In this document: positions 1-7,106 of the stretch, piece after piece
How positions within the stretch are numbered: the first letter of the stretch is position 1
Layout of the letters: each line of letters begins with the position of its first letter
NCBI GenBank assembly: GCA_013820975.1
Contig: JACDHQ010000007.1
Location: 1-14,201 of the forward strand
Source: Gemmatimonadaceae bacterium
Lineage (GTDB): Bacteria; Gemmatimonadota; Gemmatimonadetes; Gemmatimonadales; Gemmatimonadaceae
Direction of reading: 5' to 3'
DNA length: 14,201 bases
The notes under the pieces: model-generated
Told to the model about the DNA's origin: nothing
Databases searched by the model: none
What the model saw: only the letters and a program-made list of their open reading frames with translations
Translations under genes and position numbers: made by a program

Positions 1-124
1 GTCCACGAGGGAACGCAGTTCGCGGAGTGGGGGAGCGGAGGATACCTTTTCCCCCGGCGCCCCACACGCCGGGTACAGCGGGAGCCACGCGGAACACAGC
101 CGGCCCACACCCCAATTCCCCGCG

Positions 125-421
125 ATGCACTACCTCCTCATGTATGACGTCGTGCCCGACTACCCGACCCGGCGGATGATGTATCGCGACGAGCACCTGA
201 CGCTCGCGCGTGCTGCGCATGCCCGCGGTGAACTGATCCTCGCCGGTGCGCTCGCCGATCCGATCGACGGCGCGGTCCTGCTGTTCGAAGGCGAGTCGCC
301 CGAGGTTGCCGAACGGTTCGCCGAGTCCGACCCCTACGTGCGCAACGGCATCGTGACGAGCTGGCGGGTGCGGCCGTGGACGACGGTCGTCGGCGACAAG
401 CCGTCGGTGGTCGTCCCGTGA
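125..421 (+). CDS. YciI-like protein
   Basis: This 98-aa protein has the size and layout of YciI-like single-domain proteins, which adopt a ferredoxin-like dimeric fold. It begins with the typical strand MHYLLMYD. His24 (in RDEHL) and Asp69 (in ESDPY) match the conserved His/Asp pair of the family, and the C-terminal strand GIVTSWRVRPW is also typical. YciI proteins are mostly of unknown function; some relatives are dehalogenases or biosynthetic enzymes, so no reaction is assigned. The frame stays open upstream to the window edge, but the family start favours the ATG at 125. No clear Shine-Dalgarno is visible before it. The next gene follows after 27 nt in the same direction, so co-transcription is likely. 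The first 124 nt hold no other gene I can support. Confidence 0.85.
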   Translation: MHYLLMYDVVPDYPTRRMMYRDEHLTLARAAHARGELILAGALADPIDGAVLLFEGESPEVAERFAESDPYVRNGIVTSWRVRPWTTVVGDKPSVVVP

Positions 422-437
422 CGGTGGTGGCGCGCGC

Positions 438-443
438 GAAGGG
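438..443 (+). promoter_or_regulatory. Ribosome binding site deciding the DUF2007 start
   Basis: GAAGGG lies 5 nt before the ATG at 449. It overlaps the upstream in-frame GTG at 443, which has no comparable site. This favours ATG 449 as the start. Confidence 0.55.
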
Positions 444-448
444 TGCCG

Positions 449-760
449 ATGCCTGACATCGTAGTGCTCCGGACCTATACGAGCGAGACCGAGGCGCGCT
501 TCGCCGCCACGGTCCTCGAGGCCAACGGCATCCCCGCGCAGGTGATGGCGGACAACGCCGGCGGGACGCTTCCGAGCATCGCGCTGCTCTTTCCCATAAG
601 GCTCCTGGTGCGTGCCGCAGACGAGACACTCGCCCGCGGCATTCTCGACACGTCGGTGGATGACGACGAGGCCAGCAACGACGAGGCCAGCGACGACGAT
701 AACAGCGACGAGGAACGCACCGGCGACGGCTGGGCGGATGACGACGAGGCCAGCGGATGA
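449..760 (+). CDS. DUF2007-like protein with long acidic C-terminal tail
   Basis: This is a 103-aa protein from ATG 449; an in-frame GTG at 443 would add two residues. Residues 1-65 resemble the DUF2007 / putative signal-transducing family: an opening strand (VVLRTYTS), a helix (ETEARFAATVLEANGI) and a second strand block with PIRLLVRAAD, then a helix. The family is small, cytosolic and without a firm biochemical role. From about residue 70 the protein becomes an acidic tail of Asp, Glu, Asn and Ser, with DDDEAS occurring twice and shorter variants between. The tail is probably disordered and looks like a lineage-specific expansion. The stop codon overlaps the ATG of the HPP-family gene (ATGA), indicating translational coupling. 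Confidence 0.75.
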   Translation: MPDIVVLRTYTSETEARFAATVLEANGIPAQVMADNAGGTLPSIALLFPIRLLVRAADETLARGILDTSVDDDEASNDEASDDDNSDEERTGDGWADDDEASG

Positions 761-1329
761 CCTCTGGGCGCTCCCCTGACGACGGGCAGCACCGCGAGAG
801 CCACGAACCGGCGTCAAAGGAGCTGCGTTCGGCGCGACAGCGGCTGTCCTTGCGCGGCGAGCTCGCCCTGGCGGCCCTGCCGACTGCGACCATCCTCGGG
901 ATGCTGGCGCTCGTCGAGGCGCTCACCGAGCAGCGGCTGCTGTTTGCGTCGCTGGCGTCGAGCGCGTTCCTCATCTACCTCGATCCCGAGCACGGGGCCA
1001 ACCGCCTGCGGGCGCTCATCGGGTCGCAGCTCCTGGCCTGCGTCGTCGGCTGGATCTGCTACTCGACCCTGGGCGGGGGCTACACCAGCGCCGGGGTGGC
1101 GCTGGTGATCACGATCGTGCTGATGATCCTGTGGGATCTCGTGCATCCGCCCGCGGTGTCCACGGCGATGAGCTTTGCGCTCAGGGCGGGCGAAGCATCC
1201 AACCTCGCGCTCTTCGTCCTCGCACTTGGCATCACCGTGGTGCTCGTGGTGCTGCAGCGGGTGGCGACGTGGGCGATCGTCCGGGCCGGCGGGGCGGTCA
1301 GTGCTCACGTGCCCTGGCGCCATCACTGA
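757..1329 (+). CDS. HPP-family integral membrane protein
   Basis: This 190-aa protein has a polar N-terminus of about 33 residues, then hydrophobic segments near 35-54, 62-75, 88-105, 110-127 and 149-169. The HPP family is named for a His-Pro-Pro motif before a membrane helix, and DLVHPPAVSTAMSF at 127-140 (His130-Pro-Pro) fits it. Some HPP proteins in plants and cyanobacteria take part in nitrite transport, but most bacterial members are uncharacterised, so no substrate is assigned. The start overlaps the stop of the DUF2007-like gene by 4 nt (ATGA), making it the last gene of the three-gene run. It converges with the minus-strand gene ending at 1369. Confidence 0.85.
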   Translation: MTSGRSPDDGQHRESHEPASKELRSARQRLSLRGELALAALPTATILGMLALVEALTEQRLLFASLASSAFLIYLDPEHGANRLRALIGSQLLACVVGWICYSTLGGGYTSAGVALVITIVLMILWDLVHPPAVSTAMSFALRAGEASNLALFVLALGITVVLVVLQRVATWAIVRAGGAVSAHVPWRHH

Positions 1330-1344
1330 CGCGGACGCCGCCGT

Positions 1345-1370
1345 GCGCACCGCCGTCGCGCACCGCCGTC
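1345..1370. repeat. Tandem 13-bp direct repeat between convergent genes
   Basis: GCGCACCGCCGTC occurs twice in immediate succession (1345-1357 and 1358-1370) in the 39-nt gap between two convergent genes. The second copy overlaps the stop codon of the minus-strand gene. It forms no obvious intrinsic terminator and is probably a local duplication. Confidence 0.8.
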
Positions 1371-1983
1371 AGGGACGCGGTTGATCCTCGAGCGCGCGGC
1401 AGGGACCAAGCACGGCCATCATCACGATCGCACGCCGTGCAGCATGCACGTCCTTGAGCCAGAGCACGTCACGCCGCCACCGGTTGCTCCCCTCGGAGGC
1501 CGCTGACGATCGCCCGGGCGGCCGGCTCCGCGACGTGGCCTGTACCACCGGCGCCTGCGGCCGCACGGGCGGCGCCACATGCACAGGCACCCGGGCGGTC
1601 GCGCGCTGCATCTCCGCCGCCGCGATGGCACGACGCCACGCTTCCGGCAGTTCGGCGTCGGAGACCTTCACCTCCCGCCTGCCCTCGGGCGCCTGCCGCT
1701 CCTCCTGCGCGCGACGCCAGTCGGCGGGCACCGGCGCATCGAACACGCGTTCATGCGCTGGTGCCTGCAAGGCGACCGGCTCGGCGCGTGGCTCCTCGTG
1801 CCACTGCGGCGCCACCTCCTGCTCGGGATACTCCGCCTCGTCCTCGAAGTACACCGCCTCCTCGTCCTCCACCGGCGGCCGCGGCGGTGCATTCCGGTTG
1901 CGGATGACGCGCACCACCCAGTCCACCAGCGCCGCGAGGACGATGAAGGCGAAGAAGATCAGCTGGTCGAGGCCGCGTTCCAT
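1369..1983 (-). CDS. Unrecognised membrane-anchored protein, third gene of the NfeD-FloA operon
   Basis: I do not recognise a named domain. The 204-aa protein has one N-terminal hydrophobic segment (about residues 8-27, FFAFIVLAALVDWVVRVI), a long acidic and proline-rich middle (30-165) with probable low structure, and a distinct C-terminal block at about 173-198 (VLWLKDVHAARRAIVMMA). That block could be an amphipathic or membrane-interacting helix. A short helical stretch, SDAELPEAWRRAIAAAE, sits near 108-124. The likely topology is one anchor with the rest cytoplasmic. The gene starts 12 nt after floA, so it probably shares the operon and acts with FloA/NfeD at the membrane; this is inferred from position only. 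The ATG at 1983 is the natural start. Confidence 0.7.
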   Translation of the reverse strand: MERGLDQLIFFAFIVLAALVDWVVRVIRNRNAPPRPPVEDEEAVYFEDEAEYPEQEVAPQWHEEPRAEPVALQAPAHERVFDAPVPADWRRAQEERQAPEGRREVKVSDAELPEAWRRAIAAAEMQRATARVPVHVAPPVRPQAPVVQATSRSRPPGRSSAASEGSNRWRRDVLWLKDVHAARRAIVMMAVLGPCRALEDQPRP

Positions 1984-1995
1984 CGCCGTGCCTCC

Positions 1996-2961
1996 CTATC
2001 GCCGCGGAGACGGGTCGTCGTCGCTGCGCGCGATCGAGTCGCGCATCTGCGTGTCGGCCTCGACGTTCTTCATCTTGTAGTAGTCCATGATGCCGAGGTT
2101 CCCCTTGCGGAACGCCTCCGCCATGGCACGCGGCACCTCCGCCTCGGCCTCGACGACCCGGGCGCGCATCTCCTGCTCCAGCGCGACGGCCATTGCACGC
2201 CGTTCCTCTGCCTTGGCCTGCGCGATCTGCTTGTCGGCGTTCGCCTGGTCGATCTGCAGCTTCGCGCCGATGTTCTCGCCCACATCCACGTCGGCGATGT
2301 CGATCGACAGGATCTCGAACGCCGTGCCGGCATCGAGCCCGCGGCTGAGGATGTGCTTGGAGATGTGGTCGGGATTCTCCAGCACGTCCTTGTGCGACTC
2401 TGCCGATCCGATGGTGCTGACCATGCCCTCGCCGACGCGCGCGATGACCGTCTCCTCGCCGGCGCCGCCGACGAGGCGGTCGATGTTCGTCCGCACCGTC
2501 ACCCGCGAGACGGCGACGAGCTGGATGCCGTTCTTCGCGATCGCGGCAATGCGCGGCGTCTCGATGACCTTCGGGATCACCGACATCTTCACCGCCTCGA
2601 GGACGTCGCGCCCCGCCAGGTCGATCGCCGCGGCGCGCTGGAAGCCGAGCGGGATGTTGGCCTTGTCGGCGGAGATGAGCGCGTTCACGACGCGCACCAC
2701 GTTGCCGCCGGCGAGGAAGTGTGCCTCGAGGTCATTGAGCGGGATGTCGAGCCCCGCCTTCACGGCGCTGATGCGAGCGTTGATCACCGTCCCAGGCGGC
2801 ACGCGGCGGAGCCGCATCCCCACGAGCGTCGGCAGGCCGACGTACGCGCCTGATGCCCAGGCGGCGATCCAGAGATTGAGCGGCACCATGTAGAGCACGA
2901 TGCCAAGGAAGAGTACGAGGAGGATGAGCAGCCCGATCCCGCCGCCGATGAGTTCGATCAT
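1996..2961 (-). CDS. floA: Flotillin-like protein FloA
   Basis: This 321-aa protein is close to the usual FloA length of about 330. It has an N-terminal membrane hairpin or helix (about residues 7-27), a segment rich in small and aromatic residues (LNLWIAAWASGAYVGLPTL), then the long SPFH-like region. Recognisable FloA stretches include MRLRRVPPGTVINARI, ADKANIPLGFQRAAAIDLAGRDVLEAV, and the coiled-coil with QIDQANADKQIAQAKAEERRA followed by a Glu/Ala heptad region. It ends near GNLGIMDYYKMKN, also typical. FloA oligomerises into membrane microdomains that scaffold signalling and protease complexes (established in Bacillus). The start overlaps the stop of the NfeD gene by 4 nt (ATGA), the usual NfeD-FloA pairing. 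Confidence 0.95.
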   Translation of the reverse strand: MIELIGGGIGLLILLVLFLGIVLYMVPLNLWIAAWASGAYVGLPTLVGMRLRRVPPGTVINARISAVKAGLDIPLNDLEAHFLAGGNVVRVVNALISADKANIPLGFQRAAAIDLAGRDVLEAVKMSVIPKVIETPRIAAIAKNGIQLVAVSRVTVRTNIDRLVGGAGEETVIARVGEGMVSTIGSAESHKDVLENPDHISKHILSRGLDAGTAFEILSIDIADVDVGENIGAKLQIDQANADKQIAQAKAEERRAMAVALEQEMRARVVEAEAEVPRAMAEAFRKGNLGIMDYYKMKNVEADTQMRDSIARSDDDPSPRR

Positions 2962-4355
2962 GCGTGTGTCCCTTCCATGGTGGTCGCGCGGTGCCGACGC
3001 ACCACAATCCGGTTGCCATCAACGCGGCTCACGACAACCGTCGCGCCGGTCTCGATCATTTCCCCTTCCGACACGACGTCCACGCGTTCGCCGTCCATGT
3101 CCACGATGCCTGCGGGACGCAGCGGTGAGATCACGCGGCCGTCACGCCCCAGCCACGCCGAGTCGCGCGCCGGTGCGGCCGCGTATCCAGTCCCCGCCGG
3201 CAGCTCGGTGGCCAGCGTGAGGTCCTTGCCAAACCTCGATGCCGGCAGGTAACGCAGCACGACGATGCCCGAGACGACCGCCATCACCGTCGCGAAGGCG
3301 ACGCGCCCCGCCGCGCTGGCGATCGCGGCGATCGTCGCCCCTTCCCCGACCATCCCGAGCGTCATGCCGCCGAGCAGCGCCGCGATGCCCAGCACTCCAG
3401 CGGCTCCGAAGCCGGGAATGACGAACACCTCCACCGCGATCAGCAGCAGGCCGAGCGAGATGAGCAGCAGCTCCTCCCAGCCGACGAGCGCGACGATCCA
3501 GTGGCCGCCGATGACGAGGGCGAGGCTCGTCACGCCGAGCGCGCCGGCGAGGCCGAGCCCGGGAGTGCGGAGCTCGATGAGGATGCCGAGCATTGCCACC
3601 GAGAGCAGCAGCGAGGCAAGAACCGGGTGCGTGATGAGCCGCACGATGTTCTCACCCCAGTTCGGCTCGATCCGCCGCACCTCGGCGCCGGTGAGGTTCA
3701 CGCGGGCGAGCACCTCCTCGATATTCGCGGCACGGAAGTCCGCGACGCCGCGCTCGATGGCCTCGTTGGTCGTGAGCGTCAGCAGCTTGCCCTTCTCCAC
3801 GAGCCCTTCGATGGCCACGTCCTCGTCCACCATCGCCTCGGCGATCTCCGGAGGGCGGTTGCGGCTGTCGGCGGTGGAGCGGAACTCCTTTCGCACGTAG
3901 GAGACCGACTTCTCATCGACGGGAGACGACTCGCCTGATGCGCCGACGTTGACGGGAGTCGCGGCGCCGATCGTGCCGCCGTCGGCGATCGCGATCCGGC
4001 CGGCGGCGAGGCTGATCAGCGCCCCGGCGGAGATCGCGCGGCGGTTGATGTAGGCCACCGTCGGCACCGTGGTCGAGAGCAGAGCATCGCGGATCGCCAC
4101 GGCGGCATCCACGCGACCGCCGAAGGTGTTGATCTCGATGATCACGGCCGCGGCACGCTCGCGCACGGCCTCATCGAGCGCGCGCTTGACGAAGGGCGCG
4201 AGGCCCATGTCGATCATCCCCTCGATCGGGATGACGTAGACCTTCTCGCGCGACTGGGCGCCGAGCGGCTGGTGCAGGCCAGCGAGTGGCAGGAGGGCGA
4301 TCGCTGCGCCCGCCACCCACCGGGCCATCCTGGTGCAGGGGCGAAAGTGACTCAT
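2958..4355 (-). CDS. NfeD-family membrane-bound ClpP-class serine protease
   Basis: From ATG 4355 the protein has 465 aa. Residues 1-34 form a signal peptide (hydrophobic 13-26, ending LGAQ). A ClpP/SppA-like protease domain follows at 36-215: EINTFGGRVDAA near 74-85, RRAISAGALISLA at 105-117 with Ser109 as the likely nucleophile, IGAATPVN at 129-136, and Lys149 (DEKSVSYVRKEF) as the probable general base. Membrane segments span about 237-262, 266-290, 294-314, 318-340 and 350-370. The C-terminal 400-457 is the NfeD OB-like beta domain. Long NfeD proteases of this type cleave membrane proteins and work with flotillin-like partners. In-frame starts also exist at 4370 and 4466, but 4355 has an AGGA about 8 nt upstream and gives a clean signal peptide. 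It is the first gene of a run with floA and the 204-aa protein. Confidence 0.9.
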   Translation of the reverse strand: MSHFRPCTRMARWVAGAAIALLPLAGLHQPLGAQSREKVYVIPIEGMIDMGLAPFVKRALDEAVRERAAAVIIEINTFGGRVDAAVAIRDALLSTTVPTVAYINRRAISAGALISLAAGRIAIADGGTIGAATPVNVGASGESSPVDEKSVSYVRKEFRSTADSRNRPPEIAEAMVDEDVAIEGLVEKGKLLTLTTNEAIERGVADFRAANIEEVLARVNLTGAEVRRIEPNWGENIVRLITHPVLASLLLSVAMLGILIELRTPGLGLAGALGVTSLALVIGGHWIVALVGWEELLLISLGLLLIAVEVFVIPGFGAAGVLGIAALLGGMTLGMVGEGATIAAIASAAGRVAFATVMAVVSGIVVLRYLPASRFGKDLTLATELPAGTGYAAAPARDSAWLGRDGRVISPLRPAGIVDMDGERVDVVSEGEMIETGATVVVSRVDGNRIVVRRHRATTMEGTHA

Positions 4356-4370
4356 GTTCGGCGTCCTCAT

Positions 4371-4402
4371 CGCGGGGGCTGCATCAAGATACAGCCCCCG
4401 CG
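4371..4402 (-). promoter_or_regulatory. Perfect 11-bp inverted repeat in the NfeD-FloA operon leader
   Basis: CGCGGGGGCTG (4371-4381) is exactly the reverse complement of 4392-4402, with a 10-nt spacer. It ends 15 nt before the chosen ATG (4355) of the protease gene and lies in the 109-nt gap before the divergent gene at 4465. No gene on either strand ends here, so it is not an ordinary terminator. A leader hairpin or a palindromic operator is more likely. The spacer reads TATCTT on the minus strand, which could be part of a -10 element, but no matching -35 was found. Confidence 0.6.
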
Positions 4403-4464
4403 CCCCGGCGGGGCATCCTGGCGACCGGAAATGACGTGGCGCGCGGCTCGGGCGTCTTCCCGGC

Positions 4465-5016
4465 ATGAGCCCGCGCGCACTCCCCTACGCGAAGTTCGCG
4501 ACGCTTGCCTTCCTCGCCGTGTACGGGTTCCTCTGCCTCCGGTCGCCCGAGGAATGGCGGCTGCTCGACGGCGTGAACCTCGGCATCCACGAGACCGGGC
4601 ACCTCGTTTTCGCGCCGTTCGGCGAGGTGATGGGCTTCCTCGGGGGCACCCTGCTGCAGCTCATCTTCCCGATCGCCTTCGCCGTGCGCTTCTTCCTGCG
4701 CGGCGAACACTTCTCGGGATCGGTGTGCCTCTGGTGGCTGGCGCAGAACTGCTGGAACATCTCGGTCTACATCGCCGACGCCCGGGCGCAGGAGCTGCCG
4801 CTCGTCGGTGGGGGCGAACATGACTGGTTCTACCTGCTCAGCCACGCCGGAATGCTCCAGGGCGATCTTCGCATCGCCGCGCTGGTGCGCGGGGCAGGGG
4901 TGATGATCTATCTCGTGGCACTCGGCGTCGGCACGATCGCAGCGCTCCAGCGCCCGTCCGCCCCGGCAGAGGCGGCAGAGGCGGCAGAGGCGGCAGAGGC
5001 GGCGCCGGTTGCTTAA
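4465..5016 (+). CDS. Small integral membrane protein with HETGH zinc-metalloprotease motif
   Basis: This 183-aa protein has hydrophobic segments near residues 9-26, 46-78, 86-103 and 143-162. HETGH at 42-46 fits the HExxH zinc motif, and its place at the edge of a hydrophobic segment recalls M50-type intramembrane proteases. A third ligand is not certain; candidates are Asp104 in YIADARAQELPL and His119/Asp120 in EHDWFYLL. The LDG-type motif of classical site-2 proteases is absent, so this may be a separate family. The C-terminus ends in an Ala/Glu tail encoded by a 9-bp tandem repeat, probably non-essential. It is divergent from the NfeD operon. Calling it a protease is inference; a membrane protein with a metal site is the safer reading. 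Confidence 0.6.
   Translation: MSPRALPYAKFATLAFLAVYGFLCLRSPEEWRLLDGVNLGIHETGHLVFAPFGEVMGFLGGTLLQLIFPIAFAVRFFLRGEHFSGSVCLWWLAQNCWNISVYIADARAQELPLVGGGEHDWFYLLSHAGMLQGDLRIAALVRGAGVMIYLVALGVGTIAALQRPSAPAEAAEAAEAAEAAPVA
4965..5003 (+). repeat. 9-bp tandem repeat in the C-terminal coding end
   Basis: GGCAGAGGC occurs four times without interruption (4965-5000), followed by a partial copy. It encodes the Ala/Glu tail of the HETGH membrane protein. Copy number is likely variable between strains because insertions of 9 bp keep the frame. Confidence 0.9.
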
Positions 5017-5025
5017 CGTTGGGAG

Positions 5026-5043
5026 CGGCCGCGAGCGCGGCCG
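5026..5043 (+). terminator. Weak hairpin downstream of the HETGH membrane-protein gene
   Basis: CGGCCGC (5026-5032) pairs with GCGGCCG (5037-5043) around a 4-nt loop, starting 10 nt after the stop at 5016. No U-tract follows, so it is at best a weak or Rho-assisted terminator before the next gene at 5091. Confidence 0.35.
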
Positions 5044-5090
5044 GGTGCTGGACTCGATCATGGACATGAACTCCCAAGGATGCTCCTCCC

Positions 5091-5468
5091 GTGACCGACT
5101 CCGCACACCTGACCATCGAGACGCTCACCGCCCGTTACGACCTCGATGAGCCGGCGACTGCGGGCAGCGTCGCCGCCGGTGCGGCGGCCCGCCGCATCGC
5201 GGGCATCCTCGACAGCCTCGGCTGGCAGTCGGCGAGCGATGCGCCGGCAGCAGCGGTCGCGCCGGAGGTCGCGATGATGGTTCGAGCGTGCGTGCGTGGC
5301 CACCGGCAGCTCGACACGGTTCGCCGCAATGTTGCGGAACTGTTGCGCCGCCACAGTCACCCGCTCGACGGATCGGGCACGTCGGTCGCCGGGTGGACGC
5401 CATTCGCCGCGCAGCTGCTCGATCGGTACGCCGGTGTGCCGCGTAGCGCGGCCGGGATACCCGCATGA
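5091..5468 (+). CDS. Unrecognised 125-aa protein coupled to a DinB-like gene
   Basis: I do not recognise a family. The product is alanine- and arginine-rich, predicted soluble and mostly helical, with no signal peptide, membrane segment or metal motif. The start is GTG 5091, with AAGGA at 5076-5080 ten nt upstream. The main support for its being real is that its stop overlaps the ATG of the DinB-like gene by 4 nt (ATGA at 5465-5468), plus that ribosome site. The opposite strand is also open here, which is common in such GC-rich DNA, so confidence is moderate. Confidence 0.55.
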   Translation: MTDSAHLTIETLTARYDLDEPATAGSVAAGAAARRIAGILDSLGWQSASDAPAAAVAPEVAMMVRACVRGHRQLDTVRRNVAELLRRHSHPLDGSGTSVAGWTPFAAQLLDRYAGVPRSAAGIPA

Positions 5469-6037
5469 GCACCCGGACCGATTCAGCCAGGCGCACCTCA
5501 TCGTCCTGGGCGCGAGCACTCGCTGAACATGACGCCGCCGTGGCGGCATTCACTGACGTGACGAATGGGATTCCCGACGCCAGGTGGCTCCAGCCGCAGG
5601 CACCCGGGAAGTGGACGCCGGCGGAGGAAGTGCTCCACGTCGCGCTCTCCTACGAGGTGGCGCTGCGTGGCATGCGCACCGGCGCAGGAATGCGCGCGCG
5701 CGTGTCGCCGATGCGCGCACGCCTGCTGCGGTGGCTGGTGCTGCCGGTGATCGTCAACTCGAGCTGGTTTCCGCGGGCGAAGGCGCCGGCGGAGATCCGT
5801 CCGCCTGCTGTTGCTGCAACGGGCCACGGAGAGTTCGCTGCGCATGCACTGTGCGCGCGCCTCGAGCGCGTGGCCCGCGACGTCCGTGACGAGCTCCCCC
5901 TCGCCAGTCCTGACCTCCGCTTTCGCCACGCCTACTTCGGCGACCTCGCGCCGCGCCAGGCGCTCCGGATGCTCTCGGCGCACACGCGCCATCACACGCG
6001 CGTGCTCGCCCGCAGGTTCCCGAAGGTGGCGGAGTAG
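5465..6037 (+). CDS. DinB-like four-helix metal-binding protein
   Basis: This 190-aa protein fits the DinB/YfiT-like superfamily of four-helix bundles. The first helix is near 15-33. His58 in the second helix (EEVLHVALSYEVAL) and the C-terminal cluster SAHTRHHTRVL with His173, His176 and His177 supply the usual three-His metal site. WLQPQAPGKWTPAEEVLH is the typical lead into the second helix. Members include thiol-dependent transferases using mycothiol or bacillithiol, and many of unknown role; no substrate can be read here. A hydrophobic stretch near 88-98 lies between helices and looks like a buried or insertion segment rather than a true membrane span. It converges with the gene ending at 6072. 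Confidence 0.75.
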   Translation: MSTRTDSARRTSSSWARALAEHDAAVAAFTDVTNGIPDARWLQPQAPGKWTPAEEVLHVALSYEVALRGMRTGAGMRARVSPMRARLLRWLVLPVIVNSSWFPRAKAPAEIRPPAVAATGHGEFAAHALCARLERVARDVRDELPLASPDLRFRHAYFGDLAPRQALRMLSAHTRHHTRVLARRFPKVAE

Positions 6038-6071
6038 CAGAGCGCGCCGAAGCGAGACGCGGGGGCCAGCG

Positions 6072-6776
6072 CTACTTAATGACCCGGATCCCCCGCGTCA
6101 CCGTCAACCCCGTCACCATCGCCTCGGTGTTGTGCCCGAAACGAAGGCCGTACACGCCGTCCGTGCTCGTGAGCCGGTTGAAGCCGACGACATCGGACCG
6201 GTCGTAGCTCGCCACCTCGGTGCCATTGATCGCGCAGCTGATCTTGCTGCCACGGACCGACACGGCGATCTCCTGCGTCACCGGCTGGCCGGGCCCCGCT
6301 GCACGATTGACCGCGGCATGCTCGGCGCCCCGACCGTTGAGCTGGAAGGGCTGCGGGCCGAAGCCGCGCACGATGAAGCGTCCGTTGCCATACGCCGCGC
6401 AGTACAGGTAGCTCTGCTGGTCCGTGCCCATCCGGTTGCCGCCGATGACGATCCCGTACGGATGCGGATGGCTGTTGAGCGCCATGTAGTTCTCCTCGGT
6501 GAACGTCGCACGCACCGTGTAGTCGCCGGTGGCCTCGTTCGCCGGGCTCCAGTAGGTGATCGCGGGGCCGGTTTTCACATGCAGCCCGGCGCCATGCGGC
6601 ATCAGGCTGGCGCTGTCCACGGTCATGCCGGCGGTGGCTTCGTTCGCATCGACACGCCCCATCCAGCCGGGGGCACGGATGCCGCCCGCAGCGCTGCGGG
6701 AGACTTCATCCTGCGCTGCAGCGGGAATGGCGGCGGCGAGGGAGAGTGCAAGGACGGGAGCGATCAGTCGGCGCAT
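6072..6776 (-). CDS. Secreted concanavalin/LamG-like beta-sandwich protein
   Basis: The 234-aa product opens with a signal peptide (MRRLIAPVLALSLAAAIPAAA, cleavage near residue 21). The rest is rich in beta strands in the order expected for a ConA-like or DUF1080-type jelly roll: DYTVRATFTE (85-94), YGIVIGG (107-113), YLYCAAYGNGRFIVRG (124-138), ISCAINGTEVASYDR (179-193) and DGVYGLRFGHNTEAMVTGLTV (206-226). Cys126 and Cys181 could form a disulfide. Such domains often bind carbohydrates or hydrolyse 3-keto-glycosides, but I see no clear catalytic signature, so function is open. It is a single gene whose start is divergent from the DUF4177 gene at 6891. A GAAG about 6 nt before the ATG is a weak ribosome site. 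Confidence 0.7.
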   Translation of the reverse strand: MRRLIAPVLALSLAAAIPAAAQDEVSRSAAGGIRAPGWMGRVDANEATAGMTVDSASLMPHGAGLHVKTGPAITYWSPANEATGDYTVRATFTEENYMALNSHPHPYGIVIGGNRMGTDQQSYLYCAAYGNGRFIVRGFGPQPFQLNGRGAEHAAVNRAAGPGQPVTQEIAVSVRGSKISCAINGTEVASYDRSDVVGFNRLTSTDGVYGLRFGHNTEAMVTGLTVTRGIRVIK

Positions 6777-6890
6777 CGGTAGCTTCGTGAGTGTGGTGGG
6801 TGGTGGCGAGCCGGTGCCGCTGGCGACGTCAGGTGTTCACCCATAGGTTGCGGTCGAAGCCCCATTTTCCTGCAATAAACGGAGCAGCGC

Positions 6891-7091
6891 GTGCGCGGAC
6901 AGCGATGGGAGTACCGGACCGTGAGCCTGCCGCTCTCGGGCTTCTTCAGCCCCAAGGTAAAACCCGACGAACTTGATGCGGCCCTGAACGCACTCGGTCA
7001 AGACGGCTGGGAACTCGTGAATGCCTTTGACATCAACGCGGGATACGGCCACAGCTCCGGTGTGGTCGGCGTCTTCAAGCGGGAGAAGTAG
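6891..7091 (+). CDS. DUF4177-like small protein
   Basis: This 66-aa protein matches the small DUF4177 family: WEYRTVSLPL at the start, a helix (PDELDAALNALGQDGWELVN) holding the family's GWELV motif, and a final strand GVVGVFKR. It has no signal or membrane segment. The start is GTG 6891, with GGAG at 6881-6884 six nt upstream. TTGCGG (6848-6853) and TGCAAT (6871-6876), spaced 17 nt, are promoter-like, but the implied transcript would begin at or inside the ribosome site, so this is doubtful. Function is unknown. It converges with the LVIVD gene across the hairpin at 7107-7141. Confidence 0.75.
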   Translation: MRGQRWEYRTVSLPLSGFFSPKVKPDELDAALNALGQDGWELVNAFDINAGYGHSSGVVGVFKREK

Positions 7092-7106
7092 CGGCGGAGA
7101 AAACAA

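Noticed and set aside
138..974. Minus-strand open frame (278 codons) over the first operon
   Set aside because: It spans three overlapping plus-strand genes with family signatures and is Arg/Ser-rich, typical of an antisense frame.
1579..2853. Plus-strand open frame (424 codons) across floA
   Set aside because: It is antisense to FloA and the third operon gene, is rich in Arg, His, Asp and Leu, and shows no recognisable domain or signal.
6848..6876. Promoter-like TTGCGG and TGCAAT, 17 nt apart, before the DUF4177 gene
   Set aside because: The match is weak (3/6 and 4/6), and the implied transcript would start within or after the ribosome site.
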